Of a DNA stretch of 64,000 bases, positions 35,180-46,996 are shown piece by piece. The DNA is taken from positions 1 to 64,000 of the forward strand of contig VWND01000046.1 in the NCBI GenBank assembly GCA_009599575.1, read 5' to 3'. This DNA comes from Blumeriella jaapii (Eukaryota > Ascomycota > Leotiomycetes > Helotiales > Drepanopezizaceae). The notes under the pieces were generated by a model. That model ran no database searches. It was not told where the DNA came from and saw only the letters and a program-made list of their open reading frames with translations. Every line of letters starts with the position of its first letter. Positions within the stretch are counted from its first letter, which is position 1. The position numbers were made by a program, and so were the translations under genes.

Positions 35180-36605
35180 AGCTTTTGTTCAACGATTTTT
35201 TTCTCAGCAGAGCTTTTCAGCTTTTACTACTATATTTTAACCTTTTTTTTTTCAATCAGCGAAAAAGCAGCCTCCCTCAAAAGCTTTTTCTTTTGAAAAA
35301 CAATTTTTTTTTCGAAAAAAAAAAAACAAAAAAAAAAGCAGAACGCCAACCATTTCGCTTGCCATTTTTTTTTGGCAATTTAGCGCTAAAAGCGTTTAAT
35401 TAAAACTTTTGCAAAATCAATTAAAAAAAACGCAAAAGCGTAAACGACAACTTTTGGAAATTATACGATTGCGACAAACCTTTCAATTAAAGCATTTAAT
35501 AAAATCTATCGAACGTGCTTTTGCCAATCGCGAATCTGCTGCTTTTTTTTTTTCTCGCAACGTTTTATTTTAATTAATAAACGCTGCAAATCAACCTCCA
35601 CGCTTTTCGCGAATTTTTTTTAAATTTTTTTATAACGGCCAAAACTTTAACACGCTTTTTAAACGCTATAATTCCTATTTATTTACTAACTTTCGACTAG
35701 CTCGTATAAAACGCGTTTCGAATTTTAAATTTAAACTAAATAATAATAAAAATTATAAAACACGCTATTAAAAAACTAAAGTTTTCGATAATCTCGAATT
35801 TTATTACGATTATTTCGCTAGCGATCGATTTCGCAAAAATTATATATTCGATCAGACCGAAAACATAGCAAAAAAGTTTTTCATCCCGCGTATTTTAAAC
35901 CGTTCCGACTTTATATTTTCCGAAAAATTAATAAAAAAAATCGCCGATTTCCTGGCCGACTTTTCCGACGTTTAAAAAGCCGAAAACAAATTTAAAATAC
36001 TTGTAATAAATACGTACGACGACTTTTAGCGATTTTACCTGCGATTTTCCATTTTCGCAACGAACGCTTAAATACGAATTAACAAACAGCTTCGAAACGC
36101 TTTCCGCGATAAAATACTAAAGCGTTTACGAAAAAAGCTGCATTTGAAATAAGCGCGTACAACAACCTTTAAGAATTAGCTTACGCCGTCCGATAAAAAA
36201 AACAAAATCAATTAGCTAAACGAATTTTATACGCGAATCGCTTTTCAATCAAATTTATTATTTATTAAAATAATAAATTTTTAATCAAAGCGTACTACGA
36301 ATTAAATCGTACGTACGAAAATCGTTTAAATACTCCATAAGCTTTTTTTTAGCCTTTTGCTGTTTTTTTTTTTTTTACGCCAAAACGCCTTTTTTAGCGT
36401 TTTTTCCTTTCGATCGGACCAACGATAACGCTTATCTTTTATTCCATATCAAAAAGTTTAAAAAAACCAATCTGCACGACCTTTTACGAACCGGCTTTCG
36501 ATTCCACCCAAAAGCCCTTTTAAGCTGATAAGCGTAAACGAAGTCGAACCGGCCGAAAATTCGTCCTTCGATAATAATAATAAAAACAAAAATCCTTTTT
36601 TAAAC
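35180..36605 (+). pseudogene. gag: gag of F
   Basis: The N-terminal open piece 35185-35403 reads FQLLLLYFNLFFFNQRKSSL. The frame continues past the point where E has a stop (CGACAACTT here). Capsid-like text FDNLEFYYDYFASDRFRKNY and FRDKILKRLRKKLHL follows at 35785-36145. Scattered TAA codons replace Gln. Confidence 0.72.
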
Positions 36606-36689
36606 GACTTTCAAAACGCATACGAAAAAATTAAAAACTTTTCCGCCAATCGGAAAAACGCCCAAGCCTAAGCAAAGCTTTTTTTTTAA

Positions 36690-36890
36690 ACGCGTTGCGC
36701 GATATACGTTATTTTAACGTTCGAAAGCTTTTTAATAGCGATTTATTAATAATTCCCGTTATATTTATTAAAAATAATTTTTCGTATAAAATAAAAGCGC
36801 TCGCCGACTTTAAAACGAACGGTTATACGTTAATCGATTCGGCGCTAATTAAATCCTTTTTTTTTTTTTAACTTTTAATTTAATTTCTTC
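36690..36890 (+). pseudogene. pol: Aspartic protease segment of F
   Basis: Same 60-residue block as in B and E. The start corresponding to MRDMRYF reads GCGCGATATACGTTA (Met to Ile), and the ADFKTNGYTLID box is again mutated. Linker 36891-37620 contains an open piece 37244-37537 with FIRDANFDSDANKIIQKI; a minus-strand frame over it is a shadow. Confidence 0.72.
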
Positions 36891-37620
36891 CGGCTTTTTT
36901 TTTTATAAAAAAGTATAATAAAGCTCGTGGCCATTTAATTATATATTTTACGTTTTTTAACCTTATTATTAACAATGGAATATAATCGTTTACTTTTTTC
37001 TTAATTATCAATTTCGGAAATTATAATATGATTTTAAAAAAAGCTTGGTTGGCCGAATACTAAATTTTATTAAATTATAATAAACGCAAGCTTTATTAGC
37101 CGAAATGTTACCCTCTTATAGCTTTTTACGCTCGTTATATTAAAGTTTTTTATTTGCACTTCCGAAAAATTTAATTTCGCTATCAAAACGACGCTGTAAA
37201 ACGTAATAAAAACTTTAATTAATTATAACAGATTTACGACGTTATGCAAAGCGTGAAAAAGTCGAATTTTATTCGCGATGCTAATTTCGATAGCGACGCT
37301 AATAAAATAATACAAAAAATTATATTATTTTTCCAAGCTGCCGATCTTTTTTTTATTATTTCTTTTTCTTTTTTTCTTTTTTCGTTAAAACAGCTTTTTC
37401 GTTTTACAAAAAACAATTATATTAAAAACCGAAGAAAAACTTTCGCCGCGATAGCTTTTCAGTTTAATATAATCGATAATTTAAACAAGCTATCTTTTGA
37501 ATTTTTCAAACGATCAATTCGAAAACGAGTTTTTTAATCTACTGCTTATTTAATTTTTATTTGCCAAATTATTATATACGCTTTCAAGCTAATTTTTAGA
37601 AAAAAAGCAATTAAAATATT

Positions 37621-38580
37621 TTTAATTTCCTTATACGAAATCGATAAAATACTAAACGACTTTACGTATAATATTTTTTTAAAACCTAATTTTACAATTT
37701 TTTCGAACGTTTTAAAACCAACGAAATATTGATTTCGACCCTTTTAATCAGCTTAACAAAGCTAATTTCGAATAAATTTTTTCTCGAATTCTTTCCCCCG
37801 AAGTATAAAAACCTCGAATACGTGTTTTCTAAAGCCGCCAGTAACGAGCTAGCTTTTCACCGGCTTTACGATTATAAAATCGAACTTATTATAAATAAAA
37901 AAAAACTGAAATACATTTTTTTGTATAAAATATCGATTCCAAAGCTCGAAATTATTAAAACTTATTTGCAAAATAATTTTAACAAAAGTTTTATCGAATC
38001 TTTTACCGTTCTTTTCGCTATTTTAATGCTTTTTGTTAAAAAACCCGACGGTTCATTGCGTTTTTGTATCAATTATCGAGCTTTTAATAATATAACTCGT
38101 AAAAATCGCTATCTTTTTTTTTTTTCGATAAAACTTTTGTTCGTTTTTCGAAAGCGCGAATTTTTACGAAGTTCGATATTCGTTAAGCTTTTTATAAAAT
38201 TCGAATGGATCCCGCTAATAAAAAACTAACGACGTTTCGTACGCGTTACGGCGCTTATAAATGCAAAATACTATTTTTTGGCCTTATTAATAAATCCGCA
38301 ATCTATCAACGTTATATAAACGACGTTTTTTTCGATTATTTAAAAGATTTTTATATTATATACTTAAATAATATTTTTATTTATTCGTCCGACCTTTTAA
38401 AACACGCCATATACGTTCGCAAAATATTTTAAAAGTTCGCTGACGCTAAATTACAGGCCGATATTCGGAAGTCTAAATTCAACGTTATTCGAACCCGTTA
38501 TTTAAATTTTATTATTTCTACTAAAAGCTTAAAAATAAATTCAGAAAAGGTTTTCGTAATCGCCCACTGAAAGCCTTTTA
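37621..38580 (+). pseudogene. pol: Reverse transcriptase of F
   Basis: An open piece of 166 residues (37729-38229) covers KYKNLEYVFSKAASNELAFH, KKPDGSLRFCINYRAFNN and then loses frame after a T-run. A second piece (38205-38432) has FRTRYGAYKCKILFFGLINK and the catalytic box YLNN. This copy has the best K-P-D-G-S motif of all. Confidence 0.85.
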
Positions 38581-38750
38581 TTATTATAAAAGATATACAA
38601 AACTTTTTTAGTTTTTGTAATTGTTACCGACGTTTTATTCGAAATTACGATATAATTACAAAGCTTTTAATTTATTTAACTAAAACTAACGTTTTTTACA
38701 ATTTTATTTTTAAATGTCAGAAAAGTTTCGATCTTTTTATATTAGCCTTT
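38581..38750 (+). pseudogene. pol: RT-RNase H connection of F, up to the K insertion
   Basis: Homologous to B 14440-14605, with TDVLFEITI-type text. It ends in TAGCCTTT, where K is inserted. RNase H proper resumes at 46992. Confidence 0.75.
38746..38750. repeat. Target-site duplication CCTTT, left of K
   Basis: CCTTT here and CTTTT at 46992-46996. B has AGCCTTTATTACTG at the homologous site, so the two differ by one C-to-T change after insertion. Confidence 0.85.
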
Positions 38751-39052
38751 TGTTGCGCTATATTTACATTCCTTTATTTCCTTTCATTTCTTTTGTTCCA
38801 GATTTATTTTTCCTATACGCTTTCAATAGTTAGATATTCCTGGAGCTCGGAAAGGCTCGTAGTCACGTGATAACGAGCCTTCTCGAAAACTAGTTTTTCC
38901 GAGCGATTAACTAAACGAGCCCGAACTTTTCGTTTTCTGCGGAAAGCTCGCTAATTAAACTTAGAATAATACAAGAAACATTTTACTGCAAATAATTTAT
39001 TCGTTCTAGCCTCCGATAAAAGTTTTTACCGATTATTCGGCTATATACGACA
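38751..39052 (+). repeat. 5' LTR of K
   Basis: 302 bp, from TGTTGCGC to CTATATACGACA. It keeps a C/T-rich tract (CATTCCTTTATTTCC) and GCTCGGAAAGGCTCG. The core matches 46678-46991, including AATAATACAAGAAACATTTT. Confidence 0.92.
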
Positions 39053-39071
39053 GTTATAAGCTTCGGAGCTA
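39053..39071 (+). other. Putative primer-binding site of K
   Basis: GTTATAAGCTTCGGAGCT follows the 5' LTR immediately, where Copia elements carry the primer site. I could not match it with confidence to a tRNA, partly because of mutation. Confidence 0.45.
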
Positions 39072-39479
39072 ATTAATAAGCTTTTTTTTGCAATACATAC
39101 GCTAGAAGACTCGTTGAAAACCTTTATCGGTTAATTTATTCGAATTGTCAAAAGATATTCGTAAGAGATTATATTTTGCAAAGTTTTTTTTACTTAGCAA
39201 AAGGCTACGAATCGATAAAAAGCTATTGAAAATACGGGAAGCATTAATTTTTCGATTTTTTTAATTTATAAATTTTATTTTTATTTTTTTATTTTTTTCA
39301 ACCCAATCAATCGACTTTTCATAACGAAAATAATATATCGGCTTTTACGAAAAAAAAGGTTTTTCTTTACGATCCAAAATCGTGAATCTCCTGGTTGAAA
39401 GCGTATAAATTTCACCGATCAGGGATTTTTCCTTTCGAATACACCGATTCTGACTTTTCACTTCGCTTTTTTATTAATA

Positions 39480-40796
39480 AACGATTACAAAAACAGTCGC
39501 TATATCAGTTTATCGATTAAAAAAACAAAAAAGCGCTAAGCAGATTACGATAAAAAATGCGCCGAATACAACGGCATAACCGAGGCAGAAAAAGCCGCCG
39601 TTACGATTGATAATCTTTTCGATAGGCTTCGATCAGCTAATTTGATCTTCGACGATTTGAAAAATAAAATCGATTATTTTTTTAAAAATTATTTAAAAAA
39701 GTTTAAAAAATGGCAAAAATACGTTATTGCCAATTAAAAATTGCTCGATTAAGTTTTTTTAATTATAAAAACCAGTTTAATAAACTTTGCAATTGCTTAA
39801 TCGAAAATCAACGCTATTAATAAAAAAAAAGCGTACGCCATTTTTCATATTGATTTGCAAAAAGATTTTTTGATAAATAAAAATATGCGTAAAATCAAAA
39901 ATCTATATTATAAAAAAAAGCAGAAATTATTTTAAGCATTCGTTTGTATTCTGAAAAAAGATATTACCTCTGTATATTTTTCCGTGATTAGCTTCGTTAA
40001 ATTTAATTATAAAAACACTTTTCGCAAAGCGTATAGCGAAAAGATAAATATAACCGAATAAGTGAAAAAATAGCAAACCGCTTACAAAGCAGTTATCGAA
40101 TACAAGATTTCTAATATAAATAGCCGCTACGCTGTCACCGATTTTTTCGACGCAATCGCCGCATATATTAATTTATAATAGGCGAACGGCAAAAAAACTA
40201 AGTATTTGGAAAACGAATTTGCCGGTCTTTTTATAAAAAAAATTTCAATCGAACTGAGCTTTATAATCTTTTCTTTTGAAAACAACCGAAAATTCGATAA
40301 TTCAAGCCGAAAGATCGGAGTTTTCGCCACTTTTTTTTTCGATTTTAAAAACAACGATACTTCGAAAGATCGTAGAAAAGAAAAAAAAAAAAAGCAAAAA
40401 AAAAAAAAGGAAAAGAATATGACTGTTTATACGACATTTTCAAAAAAGCGTTATTTTTATTTTTTAATCGATTATAAAAAGCTTTTGTACGCAATAAATG
40501 GTCGTCGTAAAAAAAAGATTTTTTTCAATTTCTTAAATAAGCAAAAAATCGCTGAAATGCGAAAAGAGCTGTTTTTTAATTATAAAAAAGCTTTAAAAGC
40601 TTTAAATAAAAAAAGTATTCAAATAGTCGCAATTAATAAAATTCTTGGAATTTTAATAATTAAGCCAAAACAAATTTTAAAATTAATTTCTAAAAACGAC
40701 CAAAAAAAAAATTTTATCGCAACTTTCTGTTTTTTTTGTTTTGATGCGATTAAAAAACATTTCGGAATCAACGTTTTAGCTTTGAAACCTGATTAA
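39480..40796 (+). pseudogene. gag: gag of K
   Basis: Readable + strand frame: KCAEYNGITEAEKAAVTIDN, then LFDRLRSANLIFDDLKNKID, then an open piece 40206-40796 (196 residues). That piece passes from NEFAGLFIKKISIELSF through a Lys-rich low-complexity stretch to a degraded motif TVYTTFSKKRYFYFLID. This looks like a Cys/His knuckle whose Cys codons became Tyr or Phe. The leader is 39072-39479, with nothing else recognised. Confidence 0.65.
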
Positions 40797-41240
40797 TATT
40801 ATTTTTTAAATAAAAGTATTTTTTTTAATAACTGTTTTAAAACTTATTTAATAAACGATAAAAACCTTTTTATCGAAAGATTTTACAAAAAGATTAATAA
40901 TTTTATTAATAGCGTTTATGCAAGCATATAAAATTTTTTAATCGTCGGAAAAAAAAATCGTTTAATAAAAAAGGCTTTTCGCAAGAAAAATAAAAAGTTT
41001 TGAAATATGATTTTTAATAATATAACGTTCGTTTCAGATTTTACTATTAATATTATTTCCGCTAGTTTTTTAGCTAAAAGGGTTATTAATTCTAAGGATT
41101 AAATAATATTTTTCGTTTTAAAAGTTTTAAAAGCTTTATTTTAAGACGTTAGTATTAAACGATCGCCGATTTTTATATATTTGAATATATTAAAATTAAT
41201 TGCTTTTTTTATTCGCATTTCCCACGTAATAATTTAAACT
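40797..41240 (+). pseudogene. pol: Probable protease region of K
   Basis: By position between gag and integrase. The text VSDFTINIISASFLAKRVIN at about 41030-41090 may be the protease start, but the D-S/T-G triad is not visible. Low confidence. Confidence 0.35.
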
Positions 41241-42420
41241 TTTTGAAACGTAATTCGCTCGGCCTAATGATTTATATAATTCCGAAACGTCGTACGCGCT
41301 ATAAATTCAAAAAAAGCAGCGTGTTTACGTACGATCGGAATAACGATGCGCGCTTATAATATTTTCGTTCGGGCCATTTGAATAAAAACGCGTTCGAAAA
41401 ACTGGTCGAAACCATTCGTAAAATAAAAATCAAAAGCTTAATTAAAATAAAATGCGAAAAATGTATTATTACGTATTTAAAGCAAATGATTTTAAAAGCA
41501 ATATCAGAAAACAAATTTTTCAAGTCTTTTTTTCGCATCGGCTAAGACTTTTACGATTATTTCAAAAGTCGTAGAAAAACTTACAACGGCTCGACGTAAA
41601 TATTTTTAATAAAAAACGAATATAATAAAAAGATTTAAGTTTTCGCTATTAAAACGAAAGATATAAAAATCGTTTTGGACCGTTTCCAAAAGTTCGACGT
41701 ATAAATAAAACGCTAATATAACTTTTTTATTTGCAAAATTCGATAAAATAACGAATCGTCGGTAATTTCAAAACAAGAAAATATTATTTCGAAATATTAA
41801 AAATAGGCGAAACGCAAAAATATCGATTTGGAATTGATTTTATTTTACGTGCATTAGCTAAACGGCTCGATCGAACGAGTAAAAAAAAATAATTAAGCGT
41901 TCGATAAAAATAAAAATTAAAACAAAACTTTTAATTTCTTTTTAGTCCGAAACGATAAAAACAGCAGCGCATTTGTATAATATATCGCCGTTTGCGAAAA
42001 AACAATTTAAGTTTTTAAATAAAATTCTGCACAACTAATTTAAGCAATATTTCCGGTATTACAACCCTGCTATTATAAAAGCGCGTACGGCCGATTTTAA
42101 ACCAAACTGAAGCAAAGTTTATGCGTACGAAGCTCGTGCGTATTTAATAATAAAAAATCGAAAAATTACAAAACACAAAAGAAAATTTAAAATTCTTCCG
42201 AAAAAACATATCGGATATTTAGTTAAATATAGCGCTTTTAATATTTACAAAATCTAAATGCTTTAATTAATGCGTATAATTACAAGCCGAAACGTAGTAT
42301 TTAACGAGTCCAAATTCTATTTTTCGGAAGCTAAAAGTCTAAGTTTTATAATTAAATTAAAGTTTTAAAAGATCGTGGAATTTATCGAAAACGCGAAAAA
42401 CGAAAAAGCTCAGGACGCTA
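41241..42420 (+). pseudogene. pol: Integrase of K
   Basis: Pre-integrase/finger part at 41365-41480: GHLNKNAFEKLVETI and KIKCEKCIIT, matching the G-H-L and C-x-x-C part of Copia integrases. Core end near 41860: LNGSIERVKK, containing the catalytic Glu. C-terminal segment 42130-42350 reads YEARAYLIIK, then HIGYLVKYSAFNIYKI, the usual G-Y-x-x-x-x-x-Y-R motif. The minus-strand frame 41538-41299 is a shadow. Confidence 0.78.
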
Positions 42421-43680
42421 AGTATTAGATATTAGCGGACGGTTTTAATAACGGCGCAGATCAGTAAAACTCGGTGTGTTAAAAAAGGGGTAATATAAAA
42501 AAAAAGCTATTATTACAAAACGAGCATTTTTCAGATTTTACAAAAAGGAATGGAAGTCTTTTTCCATCGGAGCCGCTATTAAAATCAGAATCGATTTTAA
42601 ATTTTTTTGATAAACTTTTAAGGCCTACGATGAAAAAAAAAACATTTTAATATTAATAAATTTAAATATTTTAAAAAAAGCTAAATTTTCGAAGGTAAAA
42701 GACTTAATAAAAATCGAAGCGATCGAGCCTTTTTTTACGATCGATTCAAACGTTTAAAACTCGAAAATAATAATTTTTTATAAAAGTTTTTTCGATAAAG
42801 CTATTACCGACCAATTTTAATTTTTAAGATTAATTATTAATCGGAAATATGCAAAACATATTCGAAACATTTTGACCGACGCGATAAAAGCGTTAAAAAG
42901 TTATAGAAATTCAAAAAAAAGTAACAGATTAGCAAAGCTTATTATTGTAAAACAGGATAAAGCAAAGCAAAGCTTCAGAAGATTTTCCGGCGCGAGCATA
43001 AAAATAGCTTTATACGAAAAAGCGCGCAATTTAACTTTTTAAATTATAATTAAAAGTTATCGCTCGGCAAATCAAACGCCAAATCGATTTAAAATAAAAT
43101 AGCTATCTGAACGTTTGCTTTTGAAAGCTTTTCCAAAGCTGATTATTAAAAAAAAAGTATTATTTAGAAAAAAAAAAAAATAAATCGAAGTTTCCGATAA
43201 GCGATAAAAAGCAGCTGATTTTAAAAACTGCTAAACAAAATCGTATAAACTTTATTTTATATTAGCCGGATAGACCGGAAATATACGCCACGGTATATAA
43301 AATCTTTTAACTAATAGTTTTATTTATTAAATAACAAATCGACGAATTTGTTTATACGTTTTAAATAAACGAGCCGATTTAAATAAATAAAAAAGACTTT
43401 TAGGCTGTTTACGCAGTAATAGCGGCTTCGATAAAAAAAAAAATCGGTAAAAAATATTTAATTTTCCGATAAAAAAACAATATCGGAACAATTTACCGAA
43501 AGCTTTAAAAAACTAAAACGAATTGAAAAACTATCAGATAGGAAAGCAATTCAAAAAGGAAGCAAAGACCGAAATCAAAAACTTGAAAACCAAAAAGTGC
43601 TAAAAAATTGTTAAAAAAAATAAAATTATAAAACTTATTTTATTTAAATAAGTTTTTATATATAAAATAAATAGTTTAGG
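42421..43680 (+). pseudogene. pol: Integrase-RT linker of K
   Basis: About 1.26 kb with no domain I can name. Charged, Lys/Asn-rich broken frames on the + strand, consistent with the variable linker of Copia polyproteins. Confidence 0.45.
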
Positions 43681-44660
43681 CGAATTGCAACGATGCAAAT
43701 CGAAACTAGTCGTGAAAAAAGATTTTTAAAACGAAGCTTTAATTTTTTTTATATACGCAGCAATTTTCGCAGCCGTTTTTTTTTTTTCCGAACGGTTATA
43801 ACGCTGGCGGTTTATTTCGATTTGGAAATTAAGCAATTCGATATAATTAATATATTTGTTAATGCAAAACGAAATTTTAAAAATAAGTTAGTTACGTGCT
43901 ATTTGCTTAATAAATTTAAATTATTAAGTATAATAGTACAGCTAAACCGAGTTTTGTATAAGTTAAGAAACTTTCCAGTTTTATAATACGACGAATTCGC
44001 CAATATTTTAAAAAAGCTGAAGTTCGAATTAATAAGCGAAAAGCCTTGTATATTCGCTAACGAGATGCGAAGCGTATACGTGGCGTTTTACGTCGACGAT
44101 ATTTAAGTTTTATACCACGCTTTTTTATTTGTTTAAAAGCCGACGAAATTATTTTCGGTTTGAAAAAAGCTTACGAGCTTATAAATATAAAAGATTTGGA
44201 TTACTTTTTCGAAGTCCGTATTTTACGAAACAAATAAAAAAAAAAGTCTTTTTGTTTTACGATTCGTATATCGAAAAAATCGCTACGAAGTTTGATATAT
44301 GCAAAAAAACGTTTTTTTAAATACGCTTTTTCCAATCTGCGAATTTGTTAAAAACCCAGGCGTAGCTACGCTTTCGCAGATCAAAAAGTATTAAAAAAAA
44401 AAATCGGTTTAATTTTGTATACGGCTATTATGCTTCGATCCGACGTAGCTTTCGCAGCTTTTTAGTTTTTTTTTACTTTTTTACCAATTTAAGTTTTTAA
44501 TATTTCGAAGCAGCTAATTAAACGCTTCGATATTTTTTTATAAAACGAGGTTTTTAAAAATCGTTTACAATTGGAAGGAGCGAAAAAACCAATTAATAGT
44601 TTCCACCGACGCTTTTTTCGCCGACGATTTAAAAATTCGGAAATTTTTTTAAAAAAATAT
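43681..44660 (+). pseudogene. pol: Reverse transcriptase of K
   Basis: Open piece 43693-43986 holds YFDLEIKQFDIINIFVNAKR and VTCYLLNKFKLLSIIVQLNR, then LYKLRN (family L-Y-G-L-R). The catalytic box FYVDD is intact at 44086-44100. The piece 44129-44320 continues with AYKYKRFGLLF and DSYIEKIATKFDICKK in shifted frame. Stops before and after. Confidence 0.9.
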
Positions 44661-45092
44661 ATTTTTTTTTTTCGAAAATATTATTTTATAAAAAATTATA
44701 CGATAAAACATAATTATTATTTTTTTAATTAAAGCGAAACTATTTGCTTATATAACGACCGTAAAAGAAATAATAGCATTCCAACGTTTTTTTTAAAAAG
44801 CTTCGATTCGATATTATTTTTAAATAAAACGTATATTGCGATAATTAGCAAACGATCAGATTAATCGTAAAAAACAAAAAAAAAATCTTTACGAAGCTTT
44901 GCTACGTCGATATAAGCAATATATGGATTCGTTAAAAATACTAAAATAAAAAGTTTAAAATTATATATTTTTTAATAAATAAAATGTACGCAAACGGTTT
45001 TATTAAAAATCTAATCCGATAAAAATACGAAAGTTTCGTTAAACTTTTTAATTTACGAGATTTTCGGAATTTTATCGAAAAGCTCGATTAAT
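44661..45092 (+). pseudogene. pol: RNase H and polyprotein end of K
   Basis: Readable text includes KEIIAFQRFFKKLRFDII, then KNKKKIFTKLCYVDI (family H-V-D-I), then NGFIKNLIR (A-D-G-L-T-K-A-L) and YESFVKLFNLRDF, ending NFIEKLD with TAA at about 45091. This is the normal C-terminus of a Copia polyprotein. Confidence 0.82.
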
Positions 45093-45239
45093 CGAGTTGA
45101 AAAGCTTGTATTTTGCAAACGTATATTTATTTAAACAGACTTTTATTAAAATTTAAAATATAGCAAAAACTATTTTCTAAGCAAAAAAAATCCGAATTTT
45201 TCGCAAATCTAAAAATCCAAAACTAAACCGTTTAGTTTT

Positions 45240-46480
45240 GTAAAAAATCAAAAATATAATCCGCTAAAATAACAATCCGCGCCCGACGCTCCGCGATAAT
45301 CAAGCTTAAAATAAATCCTTCGATAGGCTTTTTAAAAACAGCTGCCGCCGGCTGTACAACCGAAGCATTTTTTTTTTTTTTGCGAAATTTTATTAAGCTA
45401 AAAATCAAAAACGTTTAGCAAAAAGATCGCCGCGAAATTCTTTTTTAGACTTTTAAAAACGAAAGCATTTTCTGATAGGTCGTGGCCAAATCCTATTCCG
45501 CCAGTACGTAAAGCAAAAATAAAAGCTTTTATTCGAAAAGCAAAAATTTAAAAAACTTTACGAATCGCGGCGAGCTTCGCGTTAATAATACGTTTTGTAT
45601 TTATTAGTTTTGCTTTTGAATTACGATCGATTTGAAAGCTTACTTTTTTATACTTTTAAAACCGCTTTAATCGTAGAATAAAAAATAACCGTTATATTTT
45701 AAAAATCGATTAGCAAAAACGATAAAGTTTTTTAATAAAACTGACCGTTTTAATAATTTTATTAATCCGAGTTTTAAAAACGGAAAATCACGCAGCTAAA
45801 ACGTTCGCGTCGGCCGAAATATACGACGTGCTAATTACGTAATACCGATAGCAACGAGTTTTAATTAAATTCGATAAGCAATCGTAATTTAAATTTTTAA
45901 TTATTTCGCGAATAATATAAGTTATATAAAAAATAAAATTAAAAGGCTCAGAAATAACAGGCTTTTTGGTTTTAATGCGAGCGCGTTTTAAAAAACGATT
46001 ATCGTCGTTATTTTTATTTTTATTTTTTTCGCTTTAATAACTTCCGGCCGCTTTTTTTTTAAAAGCGCTAGTATTCTGCTTTTCTTTTTTTGAAATGCTA
46101 TTAAAACCGAAATCACCGCTAATAGCGCTTTTATCGCTAGCAGCGTTTCCGCCACTTTTTTTAAGCGTTATATCGGCATTTTCGAAGCTAAGCAAATATA
46201 AATCTTCGAAAAAACCGTTTAAAAACGAAATATCGAAAAAATCGCTTTTTTCGAAAAGATCGAAAAAAAACGAATTAGCCGAAAAAGCCGATTAATTGCG
46301 TAAAATAAATTTCGCAAAACTCCGATTACGCAAGCGTCGAAAATTGGAAATCCGAAAAGCTAAATTAATTAATCGCGTAGAATTACGCGGACGATTTTTT
46401 TTGGATATAGGAAAAGTTATATCGATGTTTTTAATTAAAATAATAAAACTTGAATTTATTAGAAAAATAATAAAAAAATA
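45240..46480 (-). pseudogene. Antisense reading frame in the 3' extension of K, function unknown
   Basis: Between the pol end and the 3' LTR the minus strand gives one long frame with few stops, most of them TAA or TGA where CAA or TGG is likely. Text includes NIDITFPISKKNRPRN, SEKNKNKNNDDNRFLKR, IREIIKNLNYDCLSNLIKTR and YYVISTSYISADANVLAA. I do not recognise the protein. The + strand frames here (46095-46295, 46296-46481) are Leu/Phe/Lys-rich and look like the complement. It could be an accessory gene of a large Copia lineage or a captured gene. Confidence 0.4.
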
Positions 46481-46677
46481 AAAAAGTTGAGGTTTTCAAA
46501 AGCGACGAAACGCTTATTTAAGCTGAATTAGCTTTATTTACGCTTCGCAACGACAAAAAATATAAATAAGCTATATAAATATTGTAATATCGCGTTACGG
46601 CCGTATTCGGACGACAAAAAAACTTTTCCGCGCTTTAAAAATAGCTGATTACCGGATTAGTAATTAGCTAAAAGATA

Positions 46678-46690
46678 TATTACGCTATAT

Positions 46691-46727
<37 letters not shown>

Positions 46728-46991
46728 TTTTAAATTCAATTCATTTTTTCTATACGCTTTTAGTAGTTAAATGTGTTTTTAAAGCTCGGAAAGGCTTGTA
46801 ATTACGTAATAACGAGCTTTTTCGGAAACTAATTTTTCCGAGCGATTGATTAAGCGAGCCCGAACCTTCCGTTTTTTGCGAAAAGCTCGCCAGTCAGACT
46901 TAGAATAATACAAGAAACATTTTACTGCAAACAATTTATTCGTTCCAGCCTCCGGTGAGGATTCCTACCGACTATTCGGCTATGCACGACA
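46678..46991 (+). repeat. 3' LTR of K
   Basis: 314 bp, TATTACGC to GCACGACA. It contains a run of more than 30 T where the 5' LTR has a mixed C/T tract. The outer right end is less mutated (GGTGAGGATTCCTACCG) than the left. Followed by CTTTT. Confidence 0.92.
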
Positions 46992-46996
46992 CTTTT

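Larger units (their letters stand above)
38751..46991 (+). mobile_element. Ty1/Copia element K with a 3' extension
   Basis: 8241 bp, long for a Copia element (usually about 5-6 kb). LTRs 38751-39052 and 46678-46991. Order gag, integrase, RT, RNase H, as in Pseudoviridae; integrase lies before RT. After the end of RNase H (about 45092) there are about 1.6 kb before the 3' LTR, with an antisense reading frame. Inserted in the RNase H region of F. Confidence 0.92.

Noticed and set aside
46095..46481. Two + strand open frames in the K extension as a real protein
   Set aside because: Leu/Phe/Lys low complexity on this strand and a better protein-like frame on the opposite strand; kept only as the antisense candidate.
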